Shown: positions 49,415-61,915 of the stretch, one piece after another
How the letters are laid out: each line of letters starts with the position of its first letter
How positions within the stretch are numbered: position 1 is the stretch's first letter
Translations under genes and position numbers: made by a program
Notes under the pieces: generated by a model
What the model was told of the DNA's origin: nothing
Database searches by the model: none
What the model saw: the letters and a program-made list of their open reading frames with translations, nothing else
Assembly: GCA_024752435.1 (NCBI GenBank)
Contig: CP103029.1
Coordinates: 1,240,001-1,304,000 of the forward strand
Direction: 5' to 3'
From: Allantophomopsis cytisporea
Lineage: Eukaryota; Ascomycota; Leotiomycetes; Phacidiales; Phacidiaceae
DNA: 64,000 nt

Positions 49415-50598
49415 ATGGCTCCCGATCTGAATTCCGTTCCAAACTCTCCACGTCCCCAACCCGTCGAACCTATCTTGTCCACTTCCACCTCGACCTCCAG
49501 ACGTCCTTCGCAATCTATAGCCCCTCTCTTGTCACCGGCAACTCCAGCTATGAGTAACATTCTACCTTCCAACCAGAGCGTCATTGAAGGCAGCACACAA
49601 TCACCACCATCTATGGTCGCGCATGGTGTCCCTACTATAGGAGACAGCCAAGGAGTCGGAGTTGGACCTGGACCCTTGAGACATCCAAGACCAATGACCG
49701 CGTCAGATATCTACCTGGAGCTCGAGAAGGAGCAAGAAGCAGTAGTAAGTCCTGTCAGAATCACTTCACATCGAACCTCTTGTCTGACACAAATCTACAG
49801 GTCAACCGCCTCACCCGCGAGCTCTCTATCCTCCGTGCTGCTCAAAATGCCTCCGTGGTATCCAACGCATCTAGCACCTCGATTGGACTCCCAGACGTAA
49901 GCGATCAGAGTAACAACCACCTCCTCTCTGGCGCGTCGCACCCGGCGCCCTCATTACGCCACGGCCATCAGCGTACCTCGTCCTCCAACAGTATTCGCAG
50001 CAACAGCAATACAATCCATTCAGCCAGCGGCGTAACTGGCAACGTGATGGCGCCAACGTCGACAGCTGAGCGCATTCCACGGCAGAACATAAGCCGCACA
50101 AATTCCAACACGGCGAACCTCAGTCGCCAGAACTCCATGACTTCATCGCGTCGCTCAGGTGCCAGCTCGCCCGCTCCACCCACAGGAAGCTATCAGGGTG
50201 CCGACCACTTCCCGTCCTTCTACCAGCAGCGTCCATCACCGCACCCACGTGAAGTATCATACACAAACATCTCGAACACATCTGCGCCGCGGGACGCCCC
50301 AGAGCCAAGCCCAAGCCTGAATCCAGCGACTACCATCCCCAGTGCGAGGGTCGAGGATGTCGCATTCCATCGACAAGAGCTCGAGGCTGCAAAGCGGGAG
50401 AATGAGATGCTCAGGCGACGTATTAGAGAGCTGGAGCGGACGGTTAGGGAGCGCAGACAGAGTGATGCGTCGCGGACGCGCAGCGAGAGTGTGTCTACGA
50501 CAGCGAGTGGCGTTGGAAGGACACGTGAGGGTGGGATTGGAAAGGCGGAAGACGAGGTGCGTGTTGGGGAGAGTGCTCGTGGTGGAGGATTGAGGTAA
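49415..50598 (+). CDS. Low-complexity protein with C-terminal coiled coil
   Basis: Exons 49415-49744 and 49801-50598 give 375 residues; the 56-nt intron has GTAAGT and CTACAG ends. The N-terminus is Ser/Pro/Thr-rich and disordered, then a helical stretch (TASDIYLELEKEQEAV-VNRLTRELSILRAAQ) spans the intron. A long Ser/Asn-rich linker follows, then a second coiled coil (VAFHRQELEAAKRENEMLRRRIRELERTVRERR). The tail is Gly/Arg/Glu-rich. No catalytic domain is visible. The architecture suggests a scaffold or regulator; I do not recognise a characterised homologue. Confidence 0.78.
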
Positions 50599-51079
50599 TT
50601 TGTCTGGTTCCTGGAGGGAGTTCGCCGAGGGGATGATGATATTATGATACCTATGGTTAGCTTGTGTCTTGCGTGGTTCTTTGAGGGTAGCGGATTTGGA
50701 GTTAGGCTTAGGCAGGCAGGATTTAGAGGCATAAAATCGTGGCTGCTTATTATATTATTTAATTGCTTGGTTGCTCTGTCTCTTCTATGTCTATGATCTA
50801 CTTGGCCCATCTTCTCCAATATCCGTCATACATCATCAGTCTCTCTTCCGCCCGTCTTCTGCTCTCCTGACGTCCTCCTTTGATCCTCTTGATTGTATCA
50901 TGGGCAAACTCGACTCAACGTGAATATCAGCGCGTTGCAAAGAGCGGCAACTATAGCCCAATCGCTTGAGTCTCTAAGGACTCCCTCTCAGAGTGGCTCC
51001 CTCTCAGAGTGGCTCCCTCTCAGAGTGGCTCCCTCACATTGCTAGCCACTTCAGCACAAAGCATTCAACGACCTAATGC
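50599..51079. other. Convergent spacer
   Basis: The 3' flanks of two convergent genes. A 16-bp tandem repeat occupies 50981-51036. Confidence 0.65.
50981..51036. repeat. 16-bp tandem repeat, three and a half copies
   Basis: The unit ctccctctcagagtgg occurs three times without change, followed by a partial copy. Confidence 0.93.
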
Positions 51080-52909
51080 CTATCCGCAAACCAACCCATC
51101 CTTAGGAAGTTCAACCTTCTCACTCTCACCAACCGTCTCTAGCGTAGTACCAGCCCTCTCATCCACCGTGGTCCCAACATTCTCCACCTCAGGCGTCTTA
51201 GCATTGACTTCCACCCGCTTAGCCACCTTCTCCTCATCCAGTCTCTTCCTCTCCTTCTTACTGAGCGTCATACTCCCCCTCTCAATCGCCTCAGCCGGAA
51301 GCGGACGCACATAGGGCTGACAGATCCACCAAGGCCTCTTCGCCCTCCTGACGCTCTCCACACTACTCTTTGCTCTCTCCTCACTCTCCACATCGCCCTG
51401 CACGACCTCAGGCGCCGCATAGCGATCATCAGCCTTGAAGTCTGCCTCAATCGACTTCCCATCCGTGGCCTCGTACTCCCGCAACCCCTCGGCAACCGCC
51501 TTCTCCACCAGCGCCAGCACGCGCTCATACGCCGCCATATCGCCGTTCCGGCACTTAGCCAGCGCATCGCGGATGTTGTGGTGCTTGTTCACAAGACTGC
51601 GCAGCATGTGGAAGCAGTGGGACTGCATGGCGACCAGGTTAGGGTTCTGCACACGCTCCTTGTCGCCGCGCCGTTTCTTGCGGGGCGGCTCTTCCGAGAC
51701 TTCTTCCGGCTCGGCGAATTCGTCTACGGGATCGGATGGGAGATACAGTGGTTTGCGCTCTGGCACGGGCGCTTCGAGCACGTACTTGTAGAGGATGTCC
51801 AGGTATCGTCGTAGTACGGCGTCGGCTCTGTACCCGCCTTTGCCGTCGCGCCCACGCCAGTACTCGCGGCCTTCCTCGCCGGCTGGTGGCGCTTCGCTGA
51901 AGATGGAGGCGTCGTACAGGTTGCCTTCGGCACTCATCACTGCGTCAGCCCCGGTGGCTTCAAGGCAGGCATCGATGTCCTCTCGTTGGAGAATGTTACC
52001 GTTGGCGAAGATCACCGTTTCCTTTGGCAGATTCTCGCGCAGGTAGCGGATTGCAGTCCAGTCTGCCAAGCCTGTGTTATGGCCCTTCTGCTCTCTTTGT
52101 CGGCCATGAACAGTCAGGATGCTGGCTCCGGCGCTCAAGACCTTCTTTGCATATTCCAAGGTCTTTTCTCTAGTCTCCAAGACTCTGATTTTTGCTGTCA
52201 CAGGGATTGACAGGTTCTCATGTAGTTTGTTAATGAGCTTATAGATGAGCTCCTGATCTTCCTGTAGGAAAGCTCCGTATTTGCCCTTCTTCGCAATACC
52301 CTGCGGACATCCCAGGTTCAGATCCACGGCATCACAGAAAGGGGCAACGTATTTCGCGGCCTCAAGTAGCTCATCTGGATCATTGGCGCAAAACTGTACA
52401 AAGAGAGGTCTATCGATTGATGGGTTGCCGTCGAGGTAGAATTCAGACTTGGTATACGCACGCTCAAGATCAGGATGCGATTCGAGACTCTCGCGTGTGG
52501 GTTGGAAATGGTTATCGCGGAATCGAGCAGTTTCAGTGAACATGCGGGCGTGAAACATAGGTGTATATGCAAGAAGGCTTGGTGATGATTCGGGAGTCAT
52601 AAAAGAACGGCTAAGCATTCGCCACGCCTGTCAGTTTATATTAGCAAATGGACAACAGAGGTAGAATTGCATGATATATATCACGGATTCCTCTTTAATG
52701 CAGCCGGAATCACTAGGATCACTGGTTCAAACTACCGTTCACCTAAATAGTCTCCAACAAAGCAAGGGTCTACTCACAAATTCAGACTGATCAACCATCG
52801 GCGCCAGCACAAACTTCGGGCATCCCAAACTCTCATAGAAAGCCCTGCCATGTAACTTTCCCCTCTTCTCCGCCGCTCCGTTCCTTGAAACATCCCCCAT
52901 GCTTCCCAT
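51080..52909 (-). CDS. DUS1: tRNA-dihydrouridine synthase, DUS1 type
   Basis: Exons 52909-52778 and 52627-51080 on the minus strand give 559 residues. The enzyme is FMN-dependent and reduces uridine in the tRNA D-loop (positions 16/17 for Dus1). Seen in order: FVLAPMVDQSE (FMN binding start), YTPMFHARMF, LFVQFCANDPDELLEAAKYV, DLNLGCPQGIAKKGKYGAFL containing the catalytic cysteine, ITVHGR and FANGNI. A basic PPRKKRRGDKE patch is a possible nuclear signal, followed by the helical C-terminal domain. The last 60 residues are Lys/Glu/Val-rich and variable. The start was taken at the first in-frame ATG; the frame is open upstream to 53179 but without ATG. The 150-nt intron is longer than most here. 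Confidence 0.93.
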
Positions 52910-53627
52910 CGCCGTCGCGAAATTCCTCGTTCCTCGACTCCAATTTCCAAGCGACCAGACCCCTGCCCGTCGAGACAGTAACACCCGCGCCAGAGTGACA
53001 ATCAATCCTACCGAAAGTAATATGCACTGTAGGAGTAGTAACTCGGTAGAGTGTATTTGGATAGGGATGCAGTGGTCAATAATGCGCAGACGATGAGAAA
53101 GGAAGATTTTGGTGGATAAATTTCGCCGGCCGCTCAGCCTCGTCGGAAGGCTACGGGTATCTCCATACTTGGTAACCAAACCTCATATTAATTCTTTGCA
53201 ACATACCATGGATGGCACGCATGGGTTCTTCCACACGAATGAGAAACTTCGAAATCCAAAAATTTCCGCAGAAGTGACACAGTAACATGACACTACTATC
53301 ATAGTCTTCGTCGGACTTTTCTATGATGTAAGTAGTTCCCGCCCTGCGTACTTAATATCTCCTTTGCGCAGATTGACGTCTTTCACCGGCACTCAGTATC
53401 ACTTGAACGAGACAATTGACCAAAACACAGTAGCAATTCAGTGGTTATACAGATAGTACTCTAGAATGAATCTTAGATCATTTTGAATTCTCTGACAAGT
53501 TGGTACTAAAATAAGTGCCAAGATCCGCAGTTGAAAAATCAAACTCGAAGTTTATGTTGAAAGGTCCGTAATCGCAAAACTCGTCGCGGAGTCTCGCTTC
53601 CTAGTAAGCATCATTTCAATGAAGGAA
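52910..53627. other. Intergenic, DUS1 5' flank
   Basis: The promoter side of DUS1. The frame open upstream of its ATG has no start codon. Nothing else supported. Confidence 0.6.
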
Positions 53628-55114
53628 TTATTTATAATACATACAATTCATCAGGTATACCTGTCCGATATTTAACTCCCCCTCCGGTAGGGATCCGTCC
53701 AAAGCAAAGCCCAATTTCAACTTCATCCGCTGTTGAAAATCTTGTAGTCGGAAGCGTATATGCTGTGCTTTTTCCCACAGCAAGGTAGTTGAAATGTGTT
53801 TGTCTTTGTGTATGTCGCGCGCTGAATCTGCAGTAATTCTTGAGAGGTCCGCGAGAGCTGTCACAATGGAATAACTAGATGGAAAACGTGTTGAAATGAT
53901 ATCTGTGTCAATTGAACTTGGTCTTCCAAGTCAAAATGATACCCGCCTGGATCAAGTCAGAAAATTTGGACAGTATTGCATACTCAACATATTGGCCATG
54001 GATGTTTGCCATACCACTCCCAAAACGCTAGTGCCCAGAACGTCACACGACGATATTCTAATGCATGAGAATCATCAAGTATTCGAGGCCTCCATTCAGT
54101 TTCGTTATGAAGGCCCGCCGCATAGGTCTTGCGGCAAGCCACCCCTAACTGCAAATACGCTGTATTGAGATGCCCATCGTTGGCTTGATAATGCGCGTAA
54201 CTGAGGCTTCAACATTAGCATAGGCTGAAGCACTTGAAAGATTCAGGGACTTATTAGAAGTATTACGATTTGCACGGCTTCAGAGTTCACGAAGTCTTCT
54301 AATTGAGAAGCTTCCTTCTTCGCCCTCTCGTAGAGGTCCTTGCTCCACCGTGTGTCTTTTGACATGGTAGAGCCGATAGCAAGTATGGCTCAGATTATTG
54401 CGGTTCTTGGGATTGAGAGTGGATGTTCACTCTGACCATAGAGCTGCTTGAGCATATGGTGCAACTTGTCTGAGTTGTAAAATGGTACCAACTGATAGAT
54501 TGAGGATAAGAAGTTTTCTAGAAAGCACTGCGCTAATTCCTTGGGTAAGAAATTCTTCGAGGCGACATGCTTTGTTGCTTCCAATTGGAACATCTTTGAA
54601 GTTGTACCAAAAAAACTGCTCTCTCTGCTTGAAGTAATCCAGATCCTGGCTACCTTCCTCTGCATCAGGACTTTCTACGGGCCCGGGTTCTCTTGGTTGG
54701 GCCATGCAATTTTGAATATGCTGTAAGAAGGCAAAGTTTGAAGATGGACCATAGTGAAGCTGCATAACGGATTGATGGTTATGTTGCTAGGCACTCGCAC
54801 TTTGATACACATGTTCCCCTTGTTCGACTTGAGCGGGTAACTAAGGGGTGGGTGTTAGAGACGTTGCCATAGACGCATCTTGACTTTTTCTCTTGTTCAA
54901 GATGGTTCTGCGTCCTCCTTTTCGGAGACTCTTCTGATAGTGCTTTCCGACGTCGTCGATTCACAGATCTATAACTGCATTCCCGACCACATCGGACACA
55001 AACACTACAAGGCTGGGAACCATCACATTTCGATTTGTGACGTCGGCACTCCTCGCAGGCCTTACCTACTCTTCGGGGCGTCTGTTCTGCAAACAGGATT
55101 ATGAGCCGGTACAT
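53628..55114 (-). pseudogene. Zn2Cys6 transcription factor, decayed
   Basis: A GAL4-type zinc cluster is clear near 55060-54970 (KACEECRRHKSKCDG with six cysteines, then RECSYRS and basic RRRRKA). Downstream pieces match a fungal transcription-factor domain: SSNFAFLQHIQN, KNFLPKELAQCFLENF, STMSKDTRWSKDLYERAKKEA, HLNTAYLQLGVACRKTYAAGLHNE and GRPSSIDTDII. They lie in different frames. The switch at about 54540-54620 falls inside continuous domain sequence with no splice signals, so it is probably an indel. Stops occur near 54250 and 53998, and the frame ends at 53628, well before a usual C-terminus. Unrecognised introns could explain some of the frame changes. The likely start is upstream of a possible acceptor at 55087. 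Confidence 0.62.
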
Positions 55115-56030
55115 GAGAATACGGCGAGGCCAGAAGAACCCGGGATAATAATCAGATTCCTACCTAACTCCATCACAGCTTAATGGGTCGATGAGCGACA
55201 CGACTTCGAGGAAGTATGATATCGTCAACGGCAAAGCGGAATTATCAACCCTAGAAGACCAAACAGAGGGATATCGCGTCGCCTGTAACTTGCACACACC
55301 TGATACCTCGGGTGGCTGAAAACTGTCTACTCACGCTTCCGATCAATTAGAGACGTGTACGTTATGACAACCGGGTCCAAATTGATTTATGCATAGTTAA
55401 AAAACGCGGGTTTTTTGGAAAGTATGTGCCACGGGGCGAGGAATAGAAAGAACTTCGCAGAGATTGAGGTGATATTTGCTTAAGCTGATACAAACGGAGG
55501 CGGATATACAGTAGGCAGTATATGATCAGATACAGATTGGTGGAATTGACGGCGTTGACTGTGTAAATCCGGTCCGGCATTATCTCGTTAGCTTTCGGAA
55601 ACAAGTGGGCTGGCGTATATCCGTAGTCAAGATCACCATTAAACACATCACCGTTCAACGGCAAAAACTAAGCTATCGTTAGACGTTCACCTTGAAATGT
55701 CACTTGTTTTATTGCATCATTCTTTTTCAAGGGTTGATATTCTCTTTAGCTTTTGCGGCCTGTGGCTTGTACATTGAAATGCCTTCAACCTCCGCACTTG
55801 AATATTCTCGGCCATGGATCACCGTATAAGTGAGCCTTTCTTGGGCTTCCTTTTTTTGAAGAGTAGTCCGAAAATGCGGGAGAGTGTTAATAATTTAGCT
55901 GCCATAAACATATATAAGTAATTATTGGTCACTGATATATTTCCGTTCAGCATCTTCATCAACTGCTACATACAGCCTTCATTGCTTCCCTCGTTCTTCG
56001 CTATTCAAAGCTTCATACTACAAACTCAAC
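55115..56030. promoter_or_regulatory. Divergent intergenic region between two decayed genes
   Basis: About 0.9 kb between the zinc-cluster pseudogene and the DAPG-hydrolase-like pseudogene. A minus-strand frame at 55664-55500 has protein-like composition (GDLDYGYTPAHLFPKANE) but no recognised match and no exon context. The last 60 bases before 56031 read as a normal leader. Confidence 0.45.
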
Positions 56031-57309
56031 ATGGTTTCCAGAATCGCTCTCGCTGCTCTCGCAATTCATTTGGCGGGTGCGGATAACATCAATGTTCGCC
56101 AGCATGCCTCAGCAGCTACGACCACTCAAGCCGACGCTGCCATTGCTACCGAGATGACAACTCTTGAGATCTCGACTATTTCCAATGATAGAGCAGCTCT
56201 TCAGGACAATAGCACTGAGTACTATCTTGGATACCGCGACGAGGATTTTGCCAAGCCATACGCCAAGTAAGTTTGTCGAACTCACGGAATTCTTGATCTT
56301 ATACTTATCAGTACATATAAGATTTTAGAACCCAGTCGTTGCTCCTCTTACCAATGATCTGATCAATGGCCTTGCCGGTAGCCCTTGGCCAAGTGCTTTC
56401 AATACGAAATCCTTTAATTCACACAGAAGTATATTCAATAAGTATTTTGTAGTTGCTAACAATTTTGGCAGCTTACTCTGCTTATGGTGCAGCCGACTTG
56501 TTCACTCAGCCTGGCTACTTGGACCTCGAGAACGGATGGTCTATTAGTGAAAACGGAACCCTGATGATTGCTGTCCGTAGTGAGATTCCTCAGGGCAAGT
56601 TTCCGTATTTATTCATACAATTTGTCATTGGGGGGAGGGGGCTCTTCAAGTCACTTCGACACACAGCATACTGACATACTAAATCAGTCACTGGTGACGC
56701 TTACGACTGGTGGCTTGGCTGGCACTCTGTTGAGACTGCCCACTACAAGCTATGAAACCCAATCGCCCATCAATATAGCTACCGTACATCATTCTCTGAG
56801 TTTTGTCAACCAGACCTTCCCTGATCGCTACATCGGATCAACTTCCTACATCGACGAATATGTTGGCAATGATGCCGCCAAACTCAGCATCGAGTTCGTC
56901 GACCCAGAATCTCTTGGTTTCAATACCAGCAAGTTCACCGAGTAGAACATTGAAACCATTGTCATTGGCAAGATCTTGCTCGGAAGTTGGTTACCAGATT
57001 ATTGCCTCTTGCGTTGTACACTTACATATTTTCAAAATAGACTACTCTACCACTGACTTCGATGATGTGTCCTACCTTATGCATCAGGTCCGCCGCATGC
57101 CTAATGGCTACCGTGAACTTCGCTCGAGATTTTTCATTGCCGAGAACAACCACGGTACTGCTCAGCTCGGCCACGATCTCGCCGTCCACTGCGACATTGA
57201 GATGACTCGTAAGTATTTTGGCCTTTCACTGAGGACCATCTTGCTGACTATATTAGATCTTGGAACTTTTCTTCCCGCTCTTTACCAAGAGTTCAAGGAG
57301 ACCTTATAG
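56031..57309 (+). pseudogene. DAPG/phloretin hydrolase-like secreted enzyme, broken
   Basis: Starts with a signal peptide (MVSRIALAALAIHLAGA). Fragments of the DAPG-hydrolase (PhlG) family follow: YYLGYRDEDFAKPYA, TGDAYDWWLGWHSVETAHYKL, PDRYIGSTSYIDEYVG, LMHQVRRMPNGYRELRSRFF and a C-terminal LGTFLPALYQEFKETL. Characterised members cleave a C-C bond in acylated phloroglucinols. Lesions: TGA at 56753 where TGG (Trp of KLWNP) is expected, a one-base shift in the T run at 56801-56804, TAG at 56943, another frame change around 56975, and a frame mismatch after the first intron. Introns remain recognisable, for example one before CTTACTCTGC at 56471, a GC-AG type at about 56595-56687, and a last one starting at about 57210. 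This is a decayed gene, not a set of unseen introns, because frames change inside conserved blocks. Confidence 0.78.
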
Positions 57310-59137
57310 GAGAGGAATATTTGCCTTAGTACAGGACTTTCAAAGTGTAGTGGAAGACTTTTCCATTATTAATCGGGCTGCTTTAGTGTCGATGTATTAT
57401 AGAAAACCTCTTAAGCTATCAAGCTCTATATTATCTAAATTCAGTCTCTTATATGTAGTCGTCCTGCTGTGATACCAAGCTACATTTCGAGAGCGAATTT
57501 GGCAAGATGTCTTACCTGAACGCTTGTGATGCCTTCAACTATTTCATACATGTCGAACTAAAACGAGCGTGGAAAGTGCGGGCAGTACAGCTGGACACAA
57601 CTAGCTGGCCATCACAGCTCCCCCGCTCTGTTTGGTCATTCCTCAGCGCTTGTAGCCATGTTCGTTGTACTTAGCCTCTATACCCTGTGGCGGCATGTTT
57701 ATTTGGCACTATGTATGACAATTTCCACTTCTTTGAGGATCATTAAGATTCCTGAGCTAATGAAGCGTGACTTGTGATTTATTTCCATGATGGTATCAAA
57801 GATTCCAGATCAGTAGAATTGTGGGGGATAGTGAAATGAGAGCTGTATCTACATTGCAGAACTTTATAACATCATGAATCTTTGTGACAGTGGTGAATTA
57901 TATAACCTTCTGCTTCTGCTTATAGTACTTTAAAGGTCTATGATTAGCTGCAGATGTTCGATAGTAGCGAAGTCTAGTTAAGGAAAAAAAGAAATACGTA
58001 TTATCAATTAGTTACTCTCAATTCTATAGTATCAAAAATACGAATATCGTAAAGTTCACCAGAAACAAAATAAGAGATAATATTTGTAGATGAAATCAGC
58101 TTTGTAAGCACATCTCCCCTGTCTTAGCTTTGCAGGGAGCGTTTGGGTTTGAGTATCAGATGAAACCTCTATAATCCTCGGATTTTGTGGGTTAGAGTCC
58201 TCACAAGGGGCGTGTTTCTAGAAATTGGGGCGAGAGGAGGATTAGCTGAAACAAATTTTAATGCTGAATCAATTGTTTCGGTTTAGAACCGTAGGGTCGA
58301 TCTAGGGGTCTGAGTGATCTAGTAAAGTGTCATAATGCATGTGGAGTTCAGCTACGTCTTCTAGAACTATTAGATGATAGCATATCGAATGCATTTCTTC
58401 GATGATGTCAATTTTCAAAACATATCACTAGTTCAGAATATCCATAAAAGCTGTACTCAGATGAGACCAAAGAATCATTGATTATGCAGGCTATGCCCCC
58501 TAACACGAAAACCCGTTAAACAGAAACCTAAAGAAAAAAAAAGAAAAAAAAAAGAAAAAACATACGCAGCAGACGCTAAAATTCAGCACGAGACAGTCAA
58601 AAAGACAATGGAGGAGAAGAGTCCACAAGAGATGACGAGTTATAGAAAGGCCGAGTAAGAAACACATGATATTTCGGAAATGCCCTCCCAACACCCACCC
58701 TTTGAACTAGAGAAGTGTTTAATCGGAACAACAGAATTAACTTTTGTGAGAATAGTGTAGGATGGTCAGTAGTAGGTGGTCTGGCACTGGTAAACAAACA
58801 ACGCCGCCGTTGAATCTTTGACATAAAGGTCCACCAATACCGTGAGAAGTGTAGTCTTGAACTTCAATGCAGATGAGATGATGCGTCATAAACTGCTAAA
58901 TCTGTCTCAGGGATCACCAAAGTCGTCTTTCGAAGTTCGAATATACGCGCTCATATCGTACGCCAGTCCCGATGAGAATTAAAATGCTTGACCAATTCGC
59001 TAAATGACAGTAGACGCCTGTACTCCAATATATGCTACCTCAATATAACGTGTGAGGAGTTCTCCGAAAGTTGTCGACGATTGGAAATGCTGACGCATGG
59101 GGGAGGTCGTGAAAATACGGGTAGGAGAAAGGGGTCA
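57310..59137. other. AT-rich intergenic, no gene seen
   Basis: About 1.8 kb, AT-rich, with an A-rich tract (aaaaaaaaaagaaaaaa-like) at 58531-58560. No supported gene. Confidence 0.6.
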
Positions 59138-61915
59138 TCAGAAGAAGTGGGTGTAGATCTTTGAGTTTTCGTGGACTTCCATTTCCTGATAGCCAGTTAG
59201 CATCGCTCATTTGTATTGAAAGCGCCATTTTACATACCATCTTGAAAGTATTTAGCTCCTCTTTGATTTGTTGAGCTAGCATTGGTGTCAATCGATTGCA
59301 GGTAGCAATTTCACCTCTACGATCGTACTCGCCGCTAGGCCAAGTGTCATGGAATTGAATTCGTGGGCTGAAAGTTGCGTTTCGTTTGATTGTGTTTGGT
59401 GTGCCGGGAATGCTTTTAGAATCCCCTCGGAATCTCAGTGCAGACATGAAATAGTCTTCGCCTGTTGGAAGATTTACAGAACCGTTTCGTCTGTGACCTT
59501 GTGCATCTTCACCTGGTGTGCTTGGTGCGCTGGAAATGGGAGATTCACTCATGTTTGGAATCATAGGCAGAACAAAGTTGGAGGCTTTGCTATCAGCAGG
59601 ACGAATGACGGGAGAAGAGCTTCCGGAATCTGTTCCAGATCCTGCTTTGTTAGCCAATGATAGACTAAGCTGGACAACTACTTACGCTTCAAGATTCCCT
59701 TCTTCACTGCAGCCAAAACCTCAGCACGCTCCTTCTCACCACCAACAATACTTCTTCGAGGGCCATCTGTACTCGAGCTTCGATTCTGACCGTCGGTACC
59801 GGCGGCTGTGTCGACGGAGTTACGTTCAAGCTTAGGGAAGCCAGTACCACCACCAGCCTGGGAATGAGGATCGGCATTAACGTTAACCTTCTCCCGCTCG
59901 GCTTCGACTGTGACCATAGACACTTGTGCTTGGCTGGTTTGAGGGACTGCCGCGTCTGCCGCCGGAACTCCGATAACAGATTTCGGTCGGAAAAGTCCGA
60001 CGAGCGATCGAGTCGACTTCTTCATGCCTTTGCCCATCTTCCGGATCATAACAGATGCCGAGGACGCCGTTGAAGAGATGGACAGATTGTCGGTTGATCC
60101 GGAAAAGAATTGACCTTGACCATTGTAAATACCCTCTCCGAGACCACTCGCCTCCTGTTTTTGAGCAATTCTGGCATGTTCGGCCTCTTGTGCGTCTTGC
60201 TCAGTTGCAAACTGCTCCTTGTGTAATCGTGATCGTTCAGCGGCTGCGAAGTCGCGGCTGGAAGCGCTGCTTTGAGCCGAAGCCTTTCGTAGTTCCGCGG
60301 CACTTCCAAATGAAAAGGCGCGTCGTAATCTCGAGGTCTTTCCCTTCTTTTCATCTTTATTACTAACTGCTCCCAGTGCCTGCATCGCTGCGCTTCCTCC
60401 AGCTCCATTTCCGTTGCCATTGCTGTTGGCGGCCTGCGCTGAGCCTGGCTTCGATGGAGTCTGCAATGCCGCATTCACCGCCGATGCGAATGAGTCCTTG
60501 GAAGTCGGAGTCTCGGTACTCATCGTCATCGGCTTCGACAAAGGAGAGGGATTGACAGTTCGCTTGGTTGCAGCACCATCGGACGAGGAGCCACGGACAG
60601 GAGTACTCACGTTTTTAGGTTGGTCTGGTGTGGGCGGTGACTGCTCGGCGGCTGGAGCATTCAGGGCGGGGTTTTGGTTTGGGATTGGGGATGGATTTGC
60701 TGTTGCCATTGACACGCTTGGTTCTCGCTTGGGCCCCTGCAATCAGTAATTAGCGAGATGAGCGCGATTGCGACCATTTGATTGGGGAATTACGAGAAAC
60801 AAACTTACCGATACTGATCGCGAATTACCACTTCGGGCGGACGCTGCACTATCCGTACTTCCGTGACGGTCGTGAAAGGAAGTTGGTCGAGAAGTCACAA
60901 CAGGTGAACTCCGCAGAGGATGTTGTTGAGCATCTTGCGATGAGGTCTGAGGCACGGTAACAGCCAGTTGAGGGGTTTGACCTTGCGATCCTTGTTGGAA
61001 TGGCGTCTTCGGTTGCGAATCGCTCGGAGTGTCGATTGTACCCATGCCAACTGTATTAATACTCCTTCGGCGGTACCTTTTAGCCTGTTCCGAACCCGAT
61101 TGTCGAGGTACGCTCATATCGTCCACAGCAACTCGACTTGTGCCTTCGGATTTTTGTGGCATTTGTAAATTGAAATCCTCCTTAGGAGCATTGAATGCTG
61201 GAATATTGCTGATCGGATAATGTTGCGAGTACAAATGGTTGACGGCAGCCATTCCAGAATTTGAAGGAAGTGCAGATGCTGGAGAGCTGGCGGCTGAAGA
61301 AGAGTTCGACCGGCTCGTTCGACGGTATCGATCAGGTGAATTCTTCAACGGCGATGTCAAGATTGGAGGTGTGAAGCCTGCAGTCGAGGCCGATGTGATG
61401 ATGGTTGAATGTGGGCGGGGTGCTCGGGATACATTACGGGTCGTTTGGAGCAAGGCGGAGTCATCCCTAGTTACACCATATCCACCAGGTGTTGCTGCTT
61501 CTGAGGATGATGAGGAGGTAGTGGATGGAGCGCTTGGATATCGAGAACGGTTGAGAGCGAGGTTTGTATCGGACTGTTGAAAGGGTGGAATGACTGGTGC
61601 AGACGACGTTCTGTGCTCTGTTCGAAGATGTGGAGGGCCACTTTGCATTCTTGCAGCATTTCCAGCAAAGACAGGAGCATTGTTGTAACCGTATGGAGAC
61701 ATCGGTTGGGTCGTTGTCTGTCCACGATAACTCGTAGGGACCATGCCGCCGGCACCACTGTGATAACTGTTTCGGTGAACCTGAGGGCTGATATATTGCT
61801 GATGCATCTGGCCTTGGGCATTCGTCTGGATCATTCCAGAAGCGGAAGAGGGTCTTGTTTGAAGCATAGTAACTGTGTTGGATTGTTGTGGGTATGCTTG
61901 AACGAGCGCAGCCAT
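59138..61915 (-). CDS. BNI4: BNI4-like protein phosphatase-binding scaffold
   Basis: Four exons on the minus strand (61915-60809, 60736-59686, 59644-59238, 59185-59138) give 870 residues. The first 600 residues are Ser/Pro/Gln/Asn-rich and disordered. A basic KTSRLRRAFSFGSAAELRK block and a helical ERSRLHKEQFATEQDAQEAEH segment follow, then MIRKMGKGMKKSTRSLVGLFRPKS. The C-terminal end NATFSPRIQFHDTWPSGEYDRRGEIATCNRLTPMLAQQIKEELNTFKM-EMEVHE resembles the conserved end of yeast Bni4, where an (R/K)VxF-type motif (here ATFSPRI) recruits Glc7 phosphatase and links it to septins and chitin synthase at the neck. In a filamentous fungus this points to septation or wall morphogenesis. The last exon is only 48 bases. 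Family assignment rests on the C-terminus. Confidence 0.78.

Noticed and set aside
50220..50819. 199-codon minus-strand frame
   Set aside because: Antisense to the coiled-coil gene; Ser/Arg/Pro low complexity without motifs.
52910..53179. N-terminal extension of DUS1 that could look like a mitochondrial signal
   Set aside because: The frame is open, but it contains no ATG upstream of 52909; the apparent start is a TTG codon.
55362..55664. 100-codon minus-strand frame with GDLDYGYTPAHLFPKANE
   Set aside because: Some protein-like character, but no recognised family, no exon chain and mostly random sequence after 40 codons. Possibly a gene remnant; not supported enough to list.
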